Shown here: in pieces, positions 51,838 to 60,166 of the stretch
Position numbering within the stretch: the stretch's first letter is position 1
Layout: every line of letters starts with the position of its first letter
NCBI GenBank assembly: GCA_016717205.1
Contig: JADKGC010000017.1
Coordinates: forward strand, 1 to 64,000
Direction: 5' to 3'
DNA from: Candidatus Flexifilum breve
Lineage (GTDB): Bacteria > Chloroflexota > Anaerolineae > Aggregatilineales > Phototrophicaceae
Length of the DNA: 64,000 nucleotides
Program-made: the position numbers and the translations under genes
The notes under the pieces: generated by a model
What the model was told of the DNA's origin: nothing
Seen by the model: the letters and a program-made list of their open reading frames with translations, nothing else
Databases searched by the model: none

Positions 51838-52011
51838 GTACGTCACTCCTTGTAATACACCTACAAGTATTGATGGAACCCACTGTTTACTTGCGTGCAC
51901 TTCGTCCACAACTAATACACACGCGTATTGGAGAAGGTTCAAAAATTGAGGGATTCTCCCACAGCGGCTAGTGTAGCAAGGAGCGAGGGAAATATCTAGG
52001 AGATTTGTCAC

Positions 52012-52057
52012 GAAAAAATAAAAACCTCTGAAGCTATTTGTGACAGCTTCAGAGGTT
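52012..52057 (-). terminator. Terminator behind the truncated tRNA
   Basis: AACCTCTGAAGCT and AGCTTCAGAGGTT form a 13-bp perfect stem with a 9-base loop (52023-52057). On the minus strand it is followed by TTTTTATTTTTTC. It directly follows the tRNA 3' remnant and is likely the original tRNA terminator. Confidence 0.85.
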
Positions 52058-52061
52058 AGGT

Positions 52062-52095
52062 GTCGGCGTAGCGGGACTTGAACCCACGACCTCTT
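52062..52095 (-). tRNA. tRNA 3'-end remnant (attachment site of the integrated element)
   Basis: On the minus strand GGTCGTGGGTTCAAGTCCCG continues to CTACGCCGA. It contains a T-arm (GTGGG, TTCAAGT loop, CCCGC) and the 3' acceptor strand with discriminator A, but no D-arm or anticodon arm upstream. This is the footprint left when an element integrates into a tRNA 3' end; the intact copy should lie at the other end of the element, beyond this window. The amino-acid identity cannot be determined. Confidence 0.75.
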
Positions 52096-52130
52096 GACAC
52101 ACAATCAAACCTGATCGTGTGAGGGGGTCT

Positions 52131-53030
52131 CTATCCGAACTTGATGATCTTCGGATCGTCGGCGAGGGCAGCGGGATCAGTCATCAGCTCGCGCATGGCC
52201 TGCTCGGCGGACTCCCAGTCTGCCGGGTAGTAGTGCTGGAGCGTAATGGTGACATCACTGTGGCCAAGAACGGTAGCGGCAATACTCGGGGCAATGCGGG
52301 AGTCGGCGAGCTGGTGGCCTTTGCGGTGGCGCAGGCTGTGAGAGCTAAGGACACGAACACCAGCAGCGTGCGCAGCGCGGCGAATGATCAGCGATACGTT
52401 TTCGGGTCTCATCGGCGAACCATCAGTGCTGAAAACGTGCACCCCCTTTATTTTATAGTGCGCCTGCCGATTTGCAAGCCAACGCTGGATGGCGAGCGCA
52501 CAGAGGGGTGAAAACGCCACGAGGCGCGACTTCTCGCCCTTCTCGGTGACGGTGGCGCGCAGCTTGTGGAAGTCGAGATCCTTCAGGGTGAGACCAGCAG
52601 CCCCACCGCGGCGGCAGCCAGTATCAGCCAAGAATAAAATGAGAGCGAAATCGCGCGGCTTGTCCCAACGAACCGCCTCAATGATCGCGGCCAGCTCGGC
52701 ATCGGACATAGCTTTGTCACGCGAGATGTTGCGCGGCAGCTTCTTCCCACGGATGGCGAGCGCGGGCGACTTCACGAGTAAATCGATCCGAACGCACCAG
52801 TTAAAAAAGGTCTTGACGGTTTTGGTGTGCTTCTGGATGGTCGCCGGGGCGAGATCCCGGCTGTAAATCACCTTCTGAAAGAACTCAATAACATGGGCTG
52901 GCTGAATGTCAGCTAATGGGCGGGCGGGGCCAAGATAGTCTCGCAGGATGGTGAGCGAGGCGGCGTAGGTCTTGCGCGTGGTCGCTTTGTACTCACCAAG
53001 AAATAAGTCGATGGCTTTTTTGAGAAGCAT
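52131..53030 (-). CDS. Tyrosine-type site-specific integrase
   Basis: 299 residues: N-terminal SAM-like core-binding domain (LLKKAIDLFLGEYKATTRKT) and catalytic domain with LADTGCRRGGAAGL (first catalytic Arg), SSHSLRHRKG (His-x-x-Arg), LGHSDVTITLQHYY (His and nucleophilic Tyr). ATG 53030 has GGAGGGG upstream. It lies next to the displaced tRNA 3' end, 35 bases away, consistent with its own attachment site. Marks the end of the prophage-like element. Confidence 0.93.
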   Translation of the reverse strand: MLLKKAIDLFLGEYKATTRKTYAASLTILRDYLGPARPLADIQPAHVIEFFQKVIYSRDLAPATIQKHTKTVKTFFNWCVRIDLLVKSPALAIRGKKLPRNISRDKAMSDAELAAIIEAVRWDKPRDFALILFLADTGCRRGGAAGLTLKDLDFHKLRATVTEKGEKSRLVAFSPLCALAIQRWLANRQAHYKIKGVHVFSTDGSPMRPENVSLIIRRAAHAAGVRVLSSHSLRHRKGHQLADSRIAPSIAATVLGHSDVTITLQHYYPADWESAEQAMRELMTDPAALADDPKIIKFG

Positions 53031-53168
53031 CGGCACACCCCTCCTTTCAACGTTCAATGTAGACCCTAGCGAAATGAGGTAACGCGGAATGCAGCCGAGG
53101 ATTGGCAGTATTTCCGAATCTAACAAGCCTCGAATTGAAATCAAGTCGTTGTGCCAAGAGGTTTGTAA

Positions 53169-53339
53169 AGATTCGGATCAGATTTAGAAACCCTCATAAA
53201 CGAGGGCTGGGAAGTGCTGGGCGCGCCGGGCTACACGTCGGTGACCGTGCCGAATGCGAGCGCGCCGGGCTGGCGGATCAAGCATTACGAGATCATCAAG
53301 CTGTGGCGGCAGGTCGAGCAGCAGCCGAATGACCCCTGA
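53169..53339 (+). pseudogene. Fragment of a phage-type protein, no start
   Basis: A 56-codon open stretch without start codon (ETLINEGWEVLGAPGYTSVT and GWRIKHYEIIKLWRQ) bounded by a TAA upstream. Its composition is that of real protein. Probably the 3' end of a gene cut by deletion or recombination near the integrase. Confidence 0.5.
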
Positions 53340-53387
53340 AGGCGGCAACCACGAATTACAGCAGCACGGTTGAGCGGATCAGCACGG

Positions 53388-53427
53388 CCTCACCCCGACC
53401 CCTCTCCGAGCGGAGAGGGGAAAAAGC
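53388..53427. repeat. CCTCACCCC/CCCCTCTCC palindromic repeat, copy 1
   Basis: CCCCTCTCCG (53399-53408) pairs with CGGAGAGGGG (53411-53420). The element sits immediately upstream of the next small ORF and extends that ORF's frame. Confidence 0.8.
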
Positions 53428-53462
53428 AGGTGATTTGTGGGCTGGACGGCGGGCCGCCGACG

Positions 53463-53663
53463 ATGCGCAAGCCGCTGGATGAGGTCACGTTTCTGGATGC
53501 GCTGCAGAGCGGCCAGTATACCGCCGAGGAAATCAGCATGATCGGCGACCGGGAAAACGCTGAGCGGTTTTTCACCCGGATCGCCAAACGCCAAGCGCAG
53601 CAGACGGCGGTCAAGTTTGCGCCGCCGCCGACGAACAAGCGCACTCCCCTACTCTCTCAGTAA
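53463..53663 (+). CDS. Hypothetical phage protein
   Basis: 66 residues from ATG 53463: MRKPLDEVTFLDALQSGQYT, then ISMIGDRENAERFFTRIAKR. No family recognised. The open frame continues upstream through repeat copy 1 to a TTG at 53370, but that part is repeat-derived. No clear ribosome site, so the start is uncertain. Part of a row of same-strand small phage genes. Confidence 0.5.
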   Translation: MRKPLDEVTFLDALQSGQYTAEEISMIGDRENAERFFTRIAKRQAQQTAVKFAPPPTNKRTPLLSQ

Positions 53664-53671
53664 GCCGAGCA

Positions 53672-54364
53672 ATGGAAAGCGATAAGGCCATGACACAAGA
53701 GACGGATCACCGGCAAGTGGTGCTGTGGGAAGTGCTGGAGAGCCTCCAAGCGGGGACGGATGTATCTCTGGAGGGGAATCGAGAACCGGCTGGCGCGCTG
53801 TATGTGCAGCACCAGGCGGCGAATGATGCGGCGGCGCTGACACTGATCCACGAAGCGTGGGAACGGATTCAGACGCTGGCGCAGGTGGCGAACGGCGCGA
53901 TTGACAAGGCCGCGGCGGCGCGGGAAGTGGCGGCGATGATGAAACAGCAGCGGGACACGACGATCCGCGTGCTGGTGGACACGCAGCGGGCGGCGAATGA
54001 ACTGGATCGGCATAACCCGATTGTGGACACGGTCGCCGCGCATATGGAAGAGGCATTCACCGAGGAAATGGAATACGGCGAGGGCTATGCCCGGGTGCGC
54101 TCGGCGGCGGCCATGATCGAAGAGGCCGAGATCCCGATCAGCTACGAACAGGCGGACACGTTCCTGCACATCATCACCGACGTGGGGTTGACGGAGATTG
54201 ACCCGACGCTGGCGCAGGACATGCGGCGGCGGATCGGCGTGTTTGTCGCCGGGCTGGTCAAGGAATTCGACGCGGCGGCGGATGTGTGGGGCAGCCTGTA
54301 CCCCGCCGACCAATTTACCGGGGCGGTCAATATGGTGCTGGAGGGCGACGACGATGGCCGCTGA
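53672..54364 (+). CDS. Hypothetical phage protein, helical
   Basis: 230 residues, mostly predicted helices: DHRQVVLWEVLESLQAGTDV, AAAREVAAMMKQQRDTTIRV, DPTLAQDMRRRIGVFVAGLV. No domain recognised. Overlaps the next gene by 11 bases. The shared EITAQRDAAIKMV- and MMKQQRDTTIRV-like helices suggest that this gene and the next are paralogues, possibly structural or regulatory coiled proteins. Confidence 0.6.
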   Translation: MESDKAMTQETDHRQVVLWEVLESLQAGTDVSLEGNREPAGALYVQHQAANDAAALTLIHEAWERIQTLAQVANGAIDKAAAAREVAAMMKQQRDTTIRVLVDTQRAANELDRHNPIVDTVAAHMEEAFTEEMEYGEGYARVRSAAAMIEEAEIPISYEQADTFLHIITDVGLTEIDPTLAQDMRRRIGVFVAGLVKEFDAAADVWGSLYPADQFTGAVNMVLEGDDDGR

Positions 54365-54818
54365 GCTCCAGACACGAACGATGGCGCAGGTGGTGGATGA
54401 CATTCTGAGCCACCTCGCAGGGATACAGAATGTCCTTTACGCCAAGTCAGCGAGCCAGCGTGAGCTGAGCGCGGTGTGGGCGGACGTGCAGATCCTGCTG
54501 CGCGCGCTGGAAGACGGCGACGAGATGCTGGCGGCGGCGCTGAGCATGAACGCGGAGATCACGGCGCAGCGGGACGCGGCGATCAAGATGGTGATCGAGA
54601 AGCGGCGCGAATGGATCACGTTTGCCGAGAAGCAAGGTCGGCGCGTGGTGGCGGCGGGCGCAACGCTCGACAAGGAAGGGATTGACGAGCAGGCCGTGCA
54701 AGACGCGCTCGACTTCCTCGCCGGGGCGCTGCGGGGTGATGTGAGTGAGCGCGCCCAGTGGGATGTGGCGCGGGCGCTGGAAACGTTGGGCAAGGAACTA
54801 AAGCAGAAAGGGGTTTGA
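54354..54818 (+). CDS. Hypothetical phage protein, helical
   Basis: 154 residues from ATG 54354 (11-base overlap with the previous gene): MAQVVDDILSHLAGIQNVLY, EITAQRDAAIKMVIEKRREW. Helical throughout, no family recognised. The QRDAAIKMVIEKRR region resembles the KQQRDTTIRVLVDTQR region of the preceding protein. The parA-like gene starts 2 bases after its stop. Confidence 0.6.
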   Translation: MAAELQTRTMAQVVDDILSHLAGIQNVLYAKSASQRELSAVWADVQILLRALEDGDEMLAAALSMNAEITAQRDAAIKMVIEKRREWITFAEKQGRRVVAAGATLDKEGIDEQAVQDALDFLAGALRGDVSERAQWDVARALETLGKELKQKGV

Positions 54819-54819
54819 A

Positions 54820-55607
54820 GTGAAAGTTATCACGCTGACGAACGAAAAAGGCGGGGTGGGCAAGACAACCTTGTCGCTGCACATCGCCGCGGGGCTGGCG
54901 CTGTTGGGCAAGCGCGTGCTGCTGCTCGACAGTGATCCGCAGGGGCACTGCGCGAATCAGCTCAAGGTGAAGGAATTCGGCGGACTGTATCGGCTGCTGG
55001 TGCAGGATGAAGAATGGAAGAATGTGCTGCGGCTGCCGGATCGAGATCGGTGGGGCGGCGCGGGCGCAAGCGCGACGGCATGCGATTTGTACGTGCTGCC
55101 CAGCAATATCGAGACGCGCGGCATTCCGCTGATGATCTCTGATCCGCTGGTGCTGCGTGAACGCCTCGCCGAACTGAGCAGCGCGATCGACGTGGTGGTG
55201 ATCGATACGTCGCCCACCCCTTCCCTCTTGCAGACGGTGGTCTACTGCGCGACGGATTACATCATCATGCCGACGCAGTGCGAACGGCTGAGCCTCGACG
55301 GACTGCAAAAGAGCACGCTGCACATCAGCCACCAGAACAAGGCGCGCGAGGGTTACGGCATCGCCGAGCCGGTGCAACTGCTGGGCGTGGTGCCGACGAT
55401 GTACACGAACACGGCAGCGCACGCGCACGGCATCGAGACGCTGAAGAAACACTTTGGCGATGAGCACGTGTGGAAACCGTTCCCCAGCGCACGGTGTGGC
55501 GCGAGGCGGGTTTCGCGCAGCAGACGCTGTTCAGCTATGCGCCCAGCCACGAAGTAACCGCCGACGTGACGGCGATGGTCAAGAAGGTGGCGAACTATGC
55601 CGCCTAA
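54820..55607 (+). CDS. ParA-type ATPase (frameshifted near the 3' end)
   Basis: Deviant Walker A NEKGGVGKTTLSLHIAAGLA (residues 8-27), Asp motif LLLDSDPQGHCANQL, and VVVIDTSPTPSLLQ identify a ParA/Soj partition ATPase; MPTQCERLSLDGL follows. Around 55485 the frame shifts: as sequenced it ends at 55557 with an arginine-rich nonsense tail, while the neighbouring frame gives a natural end (QRTVWREAGFAQQTLFSY to KKVANYAA, stop 55605-55607) overlapping the parB-like start. One base seems to be missing near TTCCCCAG. GTG start, 2 bases after the preceding stop. Confidence 0.8.
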
Positions 55608-57109
55608 GAATTTCGCGGGGGATGACCCGCTGGAAGTGCGGGAATGAGCTGCAGCAGTTCGATCAGCAGGTGTATGGGGCGCTGCCGAATATCCCCGACA
55701 GCGGGCGGATTGTCGCCAAGCTGACGAGCATCTACGCATGGCGGGCGGATCTGCGCCAGCCGCGGCGGGCGATCCCGGCGGACATTCGCGGGGAATGGGA
55801 TGGCACAGCGCTGCAGGTGTCGGAATTGTTTGGCACGTGGATCAGCCATGCGCAGCGGCAGATCGGCGCGGAAATCCCGATGGAAAAGGCCGTGCGCGGC
55901 GAGTGGGAGCGGCCAGACATCAGCGAGCCGATCACCGTGGCGCTGGTCGAGCTGATCGATTTGGCGGCCAGCATCTACAAGGATGGGCTGCTCAACCCGA
56001 TGCGCGGGGCGAACGGGATGATCGAGAGCGGCGAGCGGCGCTGGCTGGCGTATCACCTGCTGAGCCTGTTCAGCGGGAAAGACTACACCAAGATCCCGAC
56101 GATTGAGAAAAGCGAAGTCGACGTGTGGGCGCAGGCCGCAGAGAACGGCAGCCGCACACCGCTCAACGCGATTGGCATGGCGCGGCAGATCGCGCTGCTG
56201 ATTATGGCGATGTATGAGGGCGACGCCGGGGTGAAGTTCGACCGCTTTGAGACGCTGGTGCTGCCCGGCGGGAGCGACCGCGCTTTCTATGCGCAGGTGG
56301 CGAACGGCGATATCTACCGCATCAAGCGCGGGCTGGGCGAGCGCGTGCTCAACGTGACCGGGCTGAAGACGATGGAGCGCGTGCGGCAGTTCCGGGCGCT
56401 GCTGAGCATCCCCGATATGCTGTGGGTGAAAGCCGATGTGCAGGGGTGGAGCGAACGCCAGATCCGCGATTATGTGGACAACACGAAAGCTAATAATCCG
56501 GGAGTGACTCAATTGCATACCGTTACCGGGGTAACGGTATCGACAGATGAACCGGCGACGGTTGAGGGAAAAGCCATTCCAGAAACCGAGCGCGTGCGCG
56601 GAGTCAGCGGATTGTATGTGGATCGGCCAAAGCCCACCTCACCCCCGACAGGGCAAGCCTCACCCCCGGCCCCTCTCCGAGCGGAGAGGGGAGAAAAGCA
56701 GACGGCGATGGTGCGCGCGGCGTATGACGAGGACTTCGACGATGCGGAGTTCGACGACGAAGACGAGTACATGGAACCGCCGCAGCGGATCACCGAATCG
56801 ACGGTGGCGTTTGCGCGGACGTGGGACGCGGAAGGGCACAAGATCGCGCCGGTGCTGGAGCTGATGCGGTCGCTGACGGACAACCGCGAAGTCAAGATGC
56901 GGATCACGGAGCTGCTGACGCTCGCGCCGAGCGATGTGGTGCGACTGCTGGAAGGCACGCGGGCGGGCTGGTGGAACCAGTATATCCAAGAGTCGATCGC
57001 GTTGGTCGAACCGGTGTTTCGGGAGCAGATCTTCAATGCGCTGAATGCGTATGTCGCCTACATCAAGCAGGAAGGCGATTACCTCAGCGAGCGATATGAC
57101 CGGGAGTAG
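55597..57109 (+). CDS. ParB-like partition protein (frameshifted near the start)
   Basis: Begins at ATG 55597 (MPPKNFAGDDPLEV) within the end of parA, with GGTGG upstream. One base too many in the GGG at 55640-55642 breaks the frame; deleting it gives EVRNELQQFDQQVYGALP, joining the long downstream frame. The ParB N-domain follows: LAASIYKDGLLNPMRG and IESGERRWLAYHLL. A second part (NAIGMARQIALLIMAMYEGD) is helical, and an acidic stretch (DEDFDDAEFDDEDEYMEPP) follows a repeat insertion at about residue 355. About 500 residues. Partition role inferred from parA linkage. Confidence 0.75.
56658..56700. repeat. CCTCACCCC/CCCCTCTCC palindromic repeat, copy 2 (in parB)
   Basis: CCCCTCTCCG (56670-56679) with CGGAGAGGGG (56682-56691). 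Lies in frame inside the parB-like gene, where it codes for ASPPAPLRAERGEK, and shifts nothing. Confidence 0.85.
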
Positions 57110-57112
57110 ATC

Positions 57113-58032
57113 ATGGTGGCGTGGGCGCAGCGAGAGCCGGGTAAGGTGTACCCGGCATGGTGGGAAAACCGGGAAAGCTGATTGCGCGGCGGCTGCGGGA
57201 GATGAACTACGCACACACGCTCAGCGAGGCGGACGGATTACCGGCAGGCATGACGATCAAGAAAAACACGGCGGAACTCAATGTGTGGATTGACGGCATG
57301 GAAGCGCATCGGCAGCAGTTCACAAATCGGGTGGAAGTGGCTGCCGACCAGTTGGCAAAGTGGATTGAAGCATACCGACAAGACGAGGAGACGGATCGAA
57401 TCATGGGTATTTCGGCGAAGGGTTTGGAACTGCTGAAGGAACTGGCGCACGGTGGGATCGAGCGCAAGTTGTTGGGGTATCGGGCGATTGTGGCGGATGC
57501 GCTGGCGAAGAAAGATCCACCGCTGGTCACGTCCGTGGGCAGCGTGTTTCTGATCACCGAGGCGGGGATTGAGGTGCTGCGCGGGCTGCCGGAATTTGAT
57601 ATGCCGGTGCTGGCCTCATTCCTGGCGGAAGAGATGGCCTCACCCCCGGCCCCTCTCCCAAGGGAGAGGGGAGAAAAGATCGATCTGGCGGCGGTGGCGG
57701 CGGATCCGGTCGACGCGGCGCTGGATGAGGTGAGCCGCCAGTATTTCGACGAGCTGAGCGAGCATCTGGTGCGCGTGGTGATGGCGGACGGAATCGGGCT
57801 GGACGCGGTGGTCGAGGCGTGCGGCGCGGAGATCATGGCGATGGGCGGCACGGTGATCAAGCTGGAGCTCAAAGAAGCGCTGCTGCGCGAGCTGTATCCA
57901 CCGCTGAGCAAGCTGCTGGATGGGCTGGACGCGGTCGGCGCGGGGTATGCGGTGTTTGGCGACCTGCAGATCGTGGTCGAGCGTCCGCTGGTCGATGCGA
58001 ATGATCCGATTGACTGGGAGCCGCGGCAGTAA
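57113..58032 (+). CDS. Hypothetical phage protein (probable frameshift near the start)
   Basis: The best start is ATG 57113, with GGGAG 6 bases before it (MVAWAQREPGKVYPAWWEN), but that frame stops at 57181. The frame that opens at 57157 continues as KLIARRLREMNYAHTLSEAD to PIDWEPRQ, so a one- or two-base shift near 57170 is likely. Helical N-terminal part (residues about 15-90), repeat insertion ASPPAPLPRERGEK in the middle, and a C-terminal helical part (ELSEHLVRVVMADGIGLDAV). No family recognised. Confidence 0.6.
57638..57678. repeat. CCTCACCCC/CCCCTCTCC palindromic repeat, copy 3
   Basis: CCCCTCTCCC (57650-57659) pairs with GGGAGAGGGG (57662-57671). In frame inside the preceding gene, coding ASPPAPLPRERGEK. 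Confidence 0.85.
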
Positions 58033-58093
58033 TTTCCGGCTGACGTAATTGACCTTCTACCAACTCTCTATTAGATGAAGCGAGGAAAAGATC

Positions 58094-58438
58094 GTGGCAG
58101 TGAATGCGGAATATGCATTGTTCGTGAACGGCAAACTGTGCATCACCGGGACCGACCCGGATCAACTGTGGGCGCTGGGGCCGACGGGCAGCGAAGTGCA
58201 GGTGGTGCGGATCGTGCAGCCGACCGGGCCGGAACGGGAATACTACAGCATCAATGCGTATGTGGCGGAATGTGGGACGGTCACGGCGGTCGATGTGTCG
58301 ATGGCGTTCAATATCAGCCTAGGGGCGGCGATCAAGACGCTGGCGACGCTGGAACGGTACGGGATGCTGCAATCGACGCTGACGGTCGAAGCGTTCGGCA
58401 AGCAGGTGCGGCGCTACTCGCCGCGGGAAGCGGTGTAG
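58094..58438 (+). CDS. Hypothetical phage protein, winged-helix-like
   Basis: 114 residues, GTG start with GAGGAAA upstream. VSMAFNISLGAAIKTLATLERYG near residues 74-96 looks like a helix-turn-helix (two short helices and recognition-like helix) followed by a wing LTVEAFGKQVRRYSP. The N-terminus is a beta-rich part (YALFVNGKLCITGTDPDQLW). The next gene starts 2 bases after the stop and has a related layout, so they may be paralogues. Confidence 0.6.
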   Translation: MAVNAEYALFVNGKLCITGTDPDQLWALGPTGSEVQVVRIVQPTGPEREYYSINAYVAECGTVTAVDVSMAFNISLGAAIKTLATLERYGMLQSTLTVEAFGKQVRRYSPREAV

Positions 58439-58440
58439 CG

Positions 58441-58707
58441 ATGGAAGTGCATGCGGTCTTTGTGGGCGGGGAACTGCTCGACGTGGGCGACCATCTGCCG
58501 TTTTTGCAGGCGCTCGCCGATGGGGTGTATGACGCGCAGGCCGTGACCATGATCAAGCCGGACACGGGCGAACGGCGACTGTATCAGATCAAGCGGTATC
58601 TGGACGTGTGCCCGAATGCGACGGCGCAGGATGTCGAGCGCGAGTTTGGGCTGACGGTCAGCGAGTTGGTGACGGCGCTGCTCGACCCTAGCAGCGGGCG
58701 GGATTGA
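58441..58707 (+). CDS. Hypothetical phage protein, winged-helix-like
   Basis: 88 residues from ATG 58441 (MEVHAVFVGGELLDVGDHLP). ATAQDVEREFGLTVSELVTALL at the C-terminus resembles a small helix-turn-helix. Similar plan to the preceding 114-residue protein. No ribosome site beyond the coupled stop/start. Function unknown. Confidence 0.6.
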   Translation: MEVHAVFVGGELLDVGDHLPFLQALADGVYDAQAVTMIKPDTGERRLYQIKRYLDVCPNATAQDVEREFGLTVSELVTALLDPSSGRD

Positions 58708-58767
58708 TCGAGAGCGTGCGACTGGGACAAGCAACCGCGGCGTAGGTATGCCGATTGTGGAAAGCGA

Positions 58768-58795
58768 GGGCGGCAGACGGGTATATCTGCCGCCC
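58768..58795. repeat. GGGCGGCAGA hairpin
   Basis: GGGCGGCAGA (58768-58777) and TCTGCCGCCC (58786-58795) with an 8-base loop in the 150-base gap before the initiator-like gene. No T-run. Confidence 0.55.
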
Positions 58796-59172
58796 AGCAG
58801 GGAGAAAAGATTGTGGCAAAAGACTCATTACAGCGCCAGCAAAAGCCAAGCTCATCATGGTGCGCGAGGAATATCTGGCGATCACGAATGGCGACCCGTG
58901 CGCGGCGGCGATCCTGCACTGGCTGGAACGCTGGGCGAGCCTGGCGCATGGAGATGCATCAGGACACGTGGCGGGGGCCGCTGACGCGCGCGGAAATCGG
59001 CGCGGAGATGCTGGGGACGTTCACGGTGTACCGCATCAGCCGGGCGATCACGATGCTGACGAAGTGCGGCTTTATCGACGTGATGCAGGGCGTGCGGCAT
59101 GCGTATGATCGCAAGCAGATGCTGCGCATCAACATCGACGCGGTGCAGGAAGCGATCGACGCATGGTTTCGC

Positions 59173-59282
59173 ATCGTGGAAGATGCGGAATCGCAGAATG
59201 CAAAATGCGAATCCGAAGAATGCAAAATGCGAAATCGCATTATGGAAGATGCGGATCCGAAGAATGCAAAATGCGAATCCGC
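59173..59282. repeat. Five 22-bp iterons (candidate replication origin)
   Basis: Units begin at 59173, 59195, 59217, 59239 and 59261. Units 2, 3 and 5 share AGAATGCAAAATGCGAA exactly; units 1 and 4 carry the variant TGGAAGATGCGGA. The period of 22 is not a multiple of 3, so the repeat is kept at DNA level and not for the peptide. It lies inside the initiator-like gene and is poorer in G+C than the surroundings. Confidence 0.85.
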
Positions 59283-59298
59283 GTCCTCTACATTAGAA

Positions 59299-59346
59299 GA
59301 TCAGAGTCTTAGATCAGAGTCTCCTGATCAGAAAGAAGATCAGAAA
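59299..59346. repeat. Four GATCAGA repeats beside the iterons
   Basis: GATCAGA begins at 59299, 59312, 59326 and 59338 (spacing 12-14), in an AG-rich, relatively AT-rich stretch starting 17 bases after the last iteron. The layout recalls the unwinding regions next to origins. Confidence 0.6.
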
Positions 59347-59449
59347 GCAGCAGCAGAACACGCGCGCGAGCGCGCGGAGGCGGCAGCGGCTGCCGGATCA
59401 CATCACCGACGAGATGCGGGAAAGTTTCGATCAACCGCCAAAAGATCAG

Positions 59450-59489
59450 CCTCACCCCCGACCCCTCTCCCAAGGGAGAGGGGAGACAA
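59450..59489. repeat. CCTCACCCC/CCCCTCTCC palindromic repeat, copy 4
   Basis: CCCCTCTCCC (59462-59471) with GGGAGAGGGG (59474-59483), inside the initiator-like gene; read in the frame of that gene's C-terminal part as PHPRPLSQGRGET. Confidence 0.85.
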
Positions 59490-59894
59490 ACAACCCCGAT
59501 TTCTTCAAAGCGGGGACGATCGGCGTGGCGAGCACCACTCCCCCCAGTTCCGCGCGCCCCCCTCTCCGTGGCGAGTCGGTGACGGCGTATGAGCGCAACA
59601 TCGGCAAGGCGGGCGAGGTGGTGCGCCAGGCAATTGTCGCGGCGGTGGGCAAATATGGCGACGCGGTGGTGATCCAGAAGATCGAGCAGGCAGCACGCAA
59701 GGGCGCGAAAGTTGGGCGTATGTCGAAGCGATGCTCACCGATGTGAAGCGTCCGGCGGGTGAGCGCGTCGCGTGGGGCGAGAAAGACGATCTGCCACGGG
59801 TGACGGTCAACGCGGAATATGCGGGGTGGGATGGCAAGGGCAGTCTGCTGGAATTCATGCGGTCACGCCATGAGATGCGACCGGAGGAAACGCC

Positions 59895-60166
59895 GTGAAC
59901 GCGCGGATCATCGATTGGATTTGCTGCCCGGACTGCGGCAGCAATGTGTTTCGCGCGGAGGGATCGACGAGCAGGGCAACCCGGTCGGGACGATTGAGTG
60001 CACGTGCTGCCGATTCACGGCGCCCGATGTGCGGACGGCGGATGCAATGCGCAAGTGGTCACTCCTGTGTGAGCGGTTGGGGCACAACTGGATGACCATG
60101 ACTACCTTCCGAGATGGCAAGACGCTGCGCGTGTGCGCGTTTTGCGGAAAGCACGAGGTCAAGTGA
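59895..60166 (+). CDS. Zn-ribbon phage protein (frameshifted)
   Basis: GTG 59895 overlaps the previous stop (GTGA). VNARIIDWICCPDCGSNVFR gives a first CxxC; near 59960 one base is missing after GGAGG, after which the frame reads GIDEQGNPVGTIECTCCRFT with the second Cys pair, and ends CAFCGKHEVK. A small zinc-ribbon protein, probably DNA-binding. The stop (TGA) overlaps the next ATG, so the pair is translationally coupled. Confidence 0.6.

Larger units (their letters stand above)
58858..59898 (+). pseudogene. Phage replication-initiator-like gene (several frameshifts)
   Basis: The likely start is ATG 58858 (MVREEYLAITNGDPCAAAIL, then HWLERW). Near 58950 the frame jumps to MHQDTWRGPLTRAEIGAEML, with a winged-helix-like part TVYRISRAITMLTKCGFIDV and KQMLRINIDAVQEAIDAWF. 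After the iteron array the frame jumps again near 59390 (RLPDHITDEMRESFDQ) and once more near 59705 (ESWAYVEAMLTDVKRPAGER), ending EETP at TGA 59896-59898, overlapping the next GTG. N-terminal DNA-binding part, internal iterons and central variable part resemble the plan of lambda O-type initiators. Three indels suggest it is not functional as sequenced. Confidence 0.6.

Noticed and set aside
58755..59108. ORF starting at 58755 as a separate small gene
   Set aside because: Its first part is the hairpin and spacer; the credible part (from 58858) is the N-terminus of the initiator-like gene before a frameshift.
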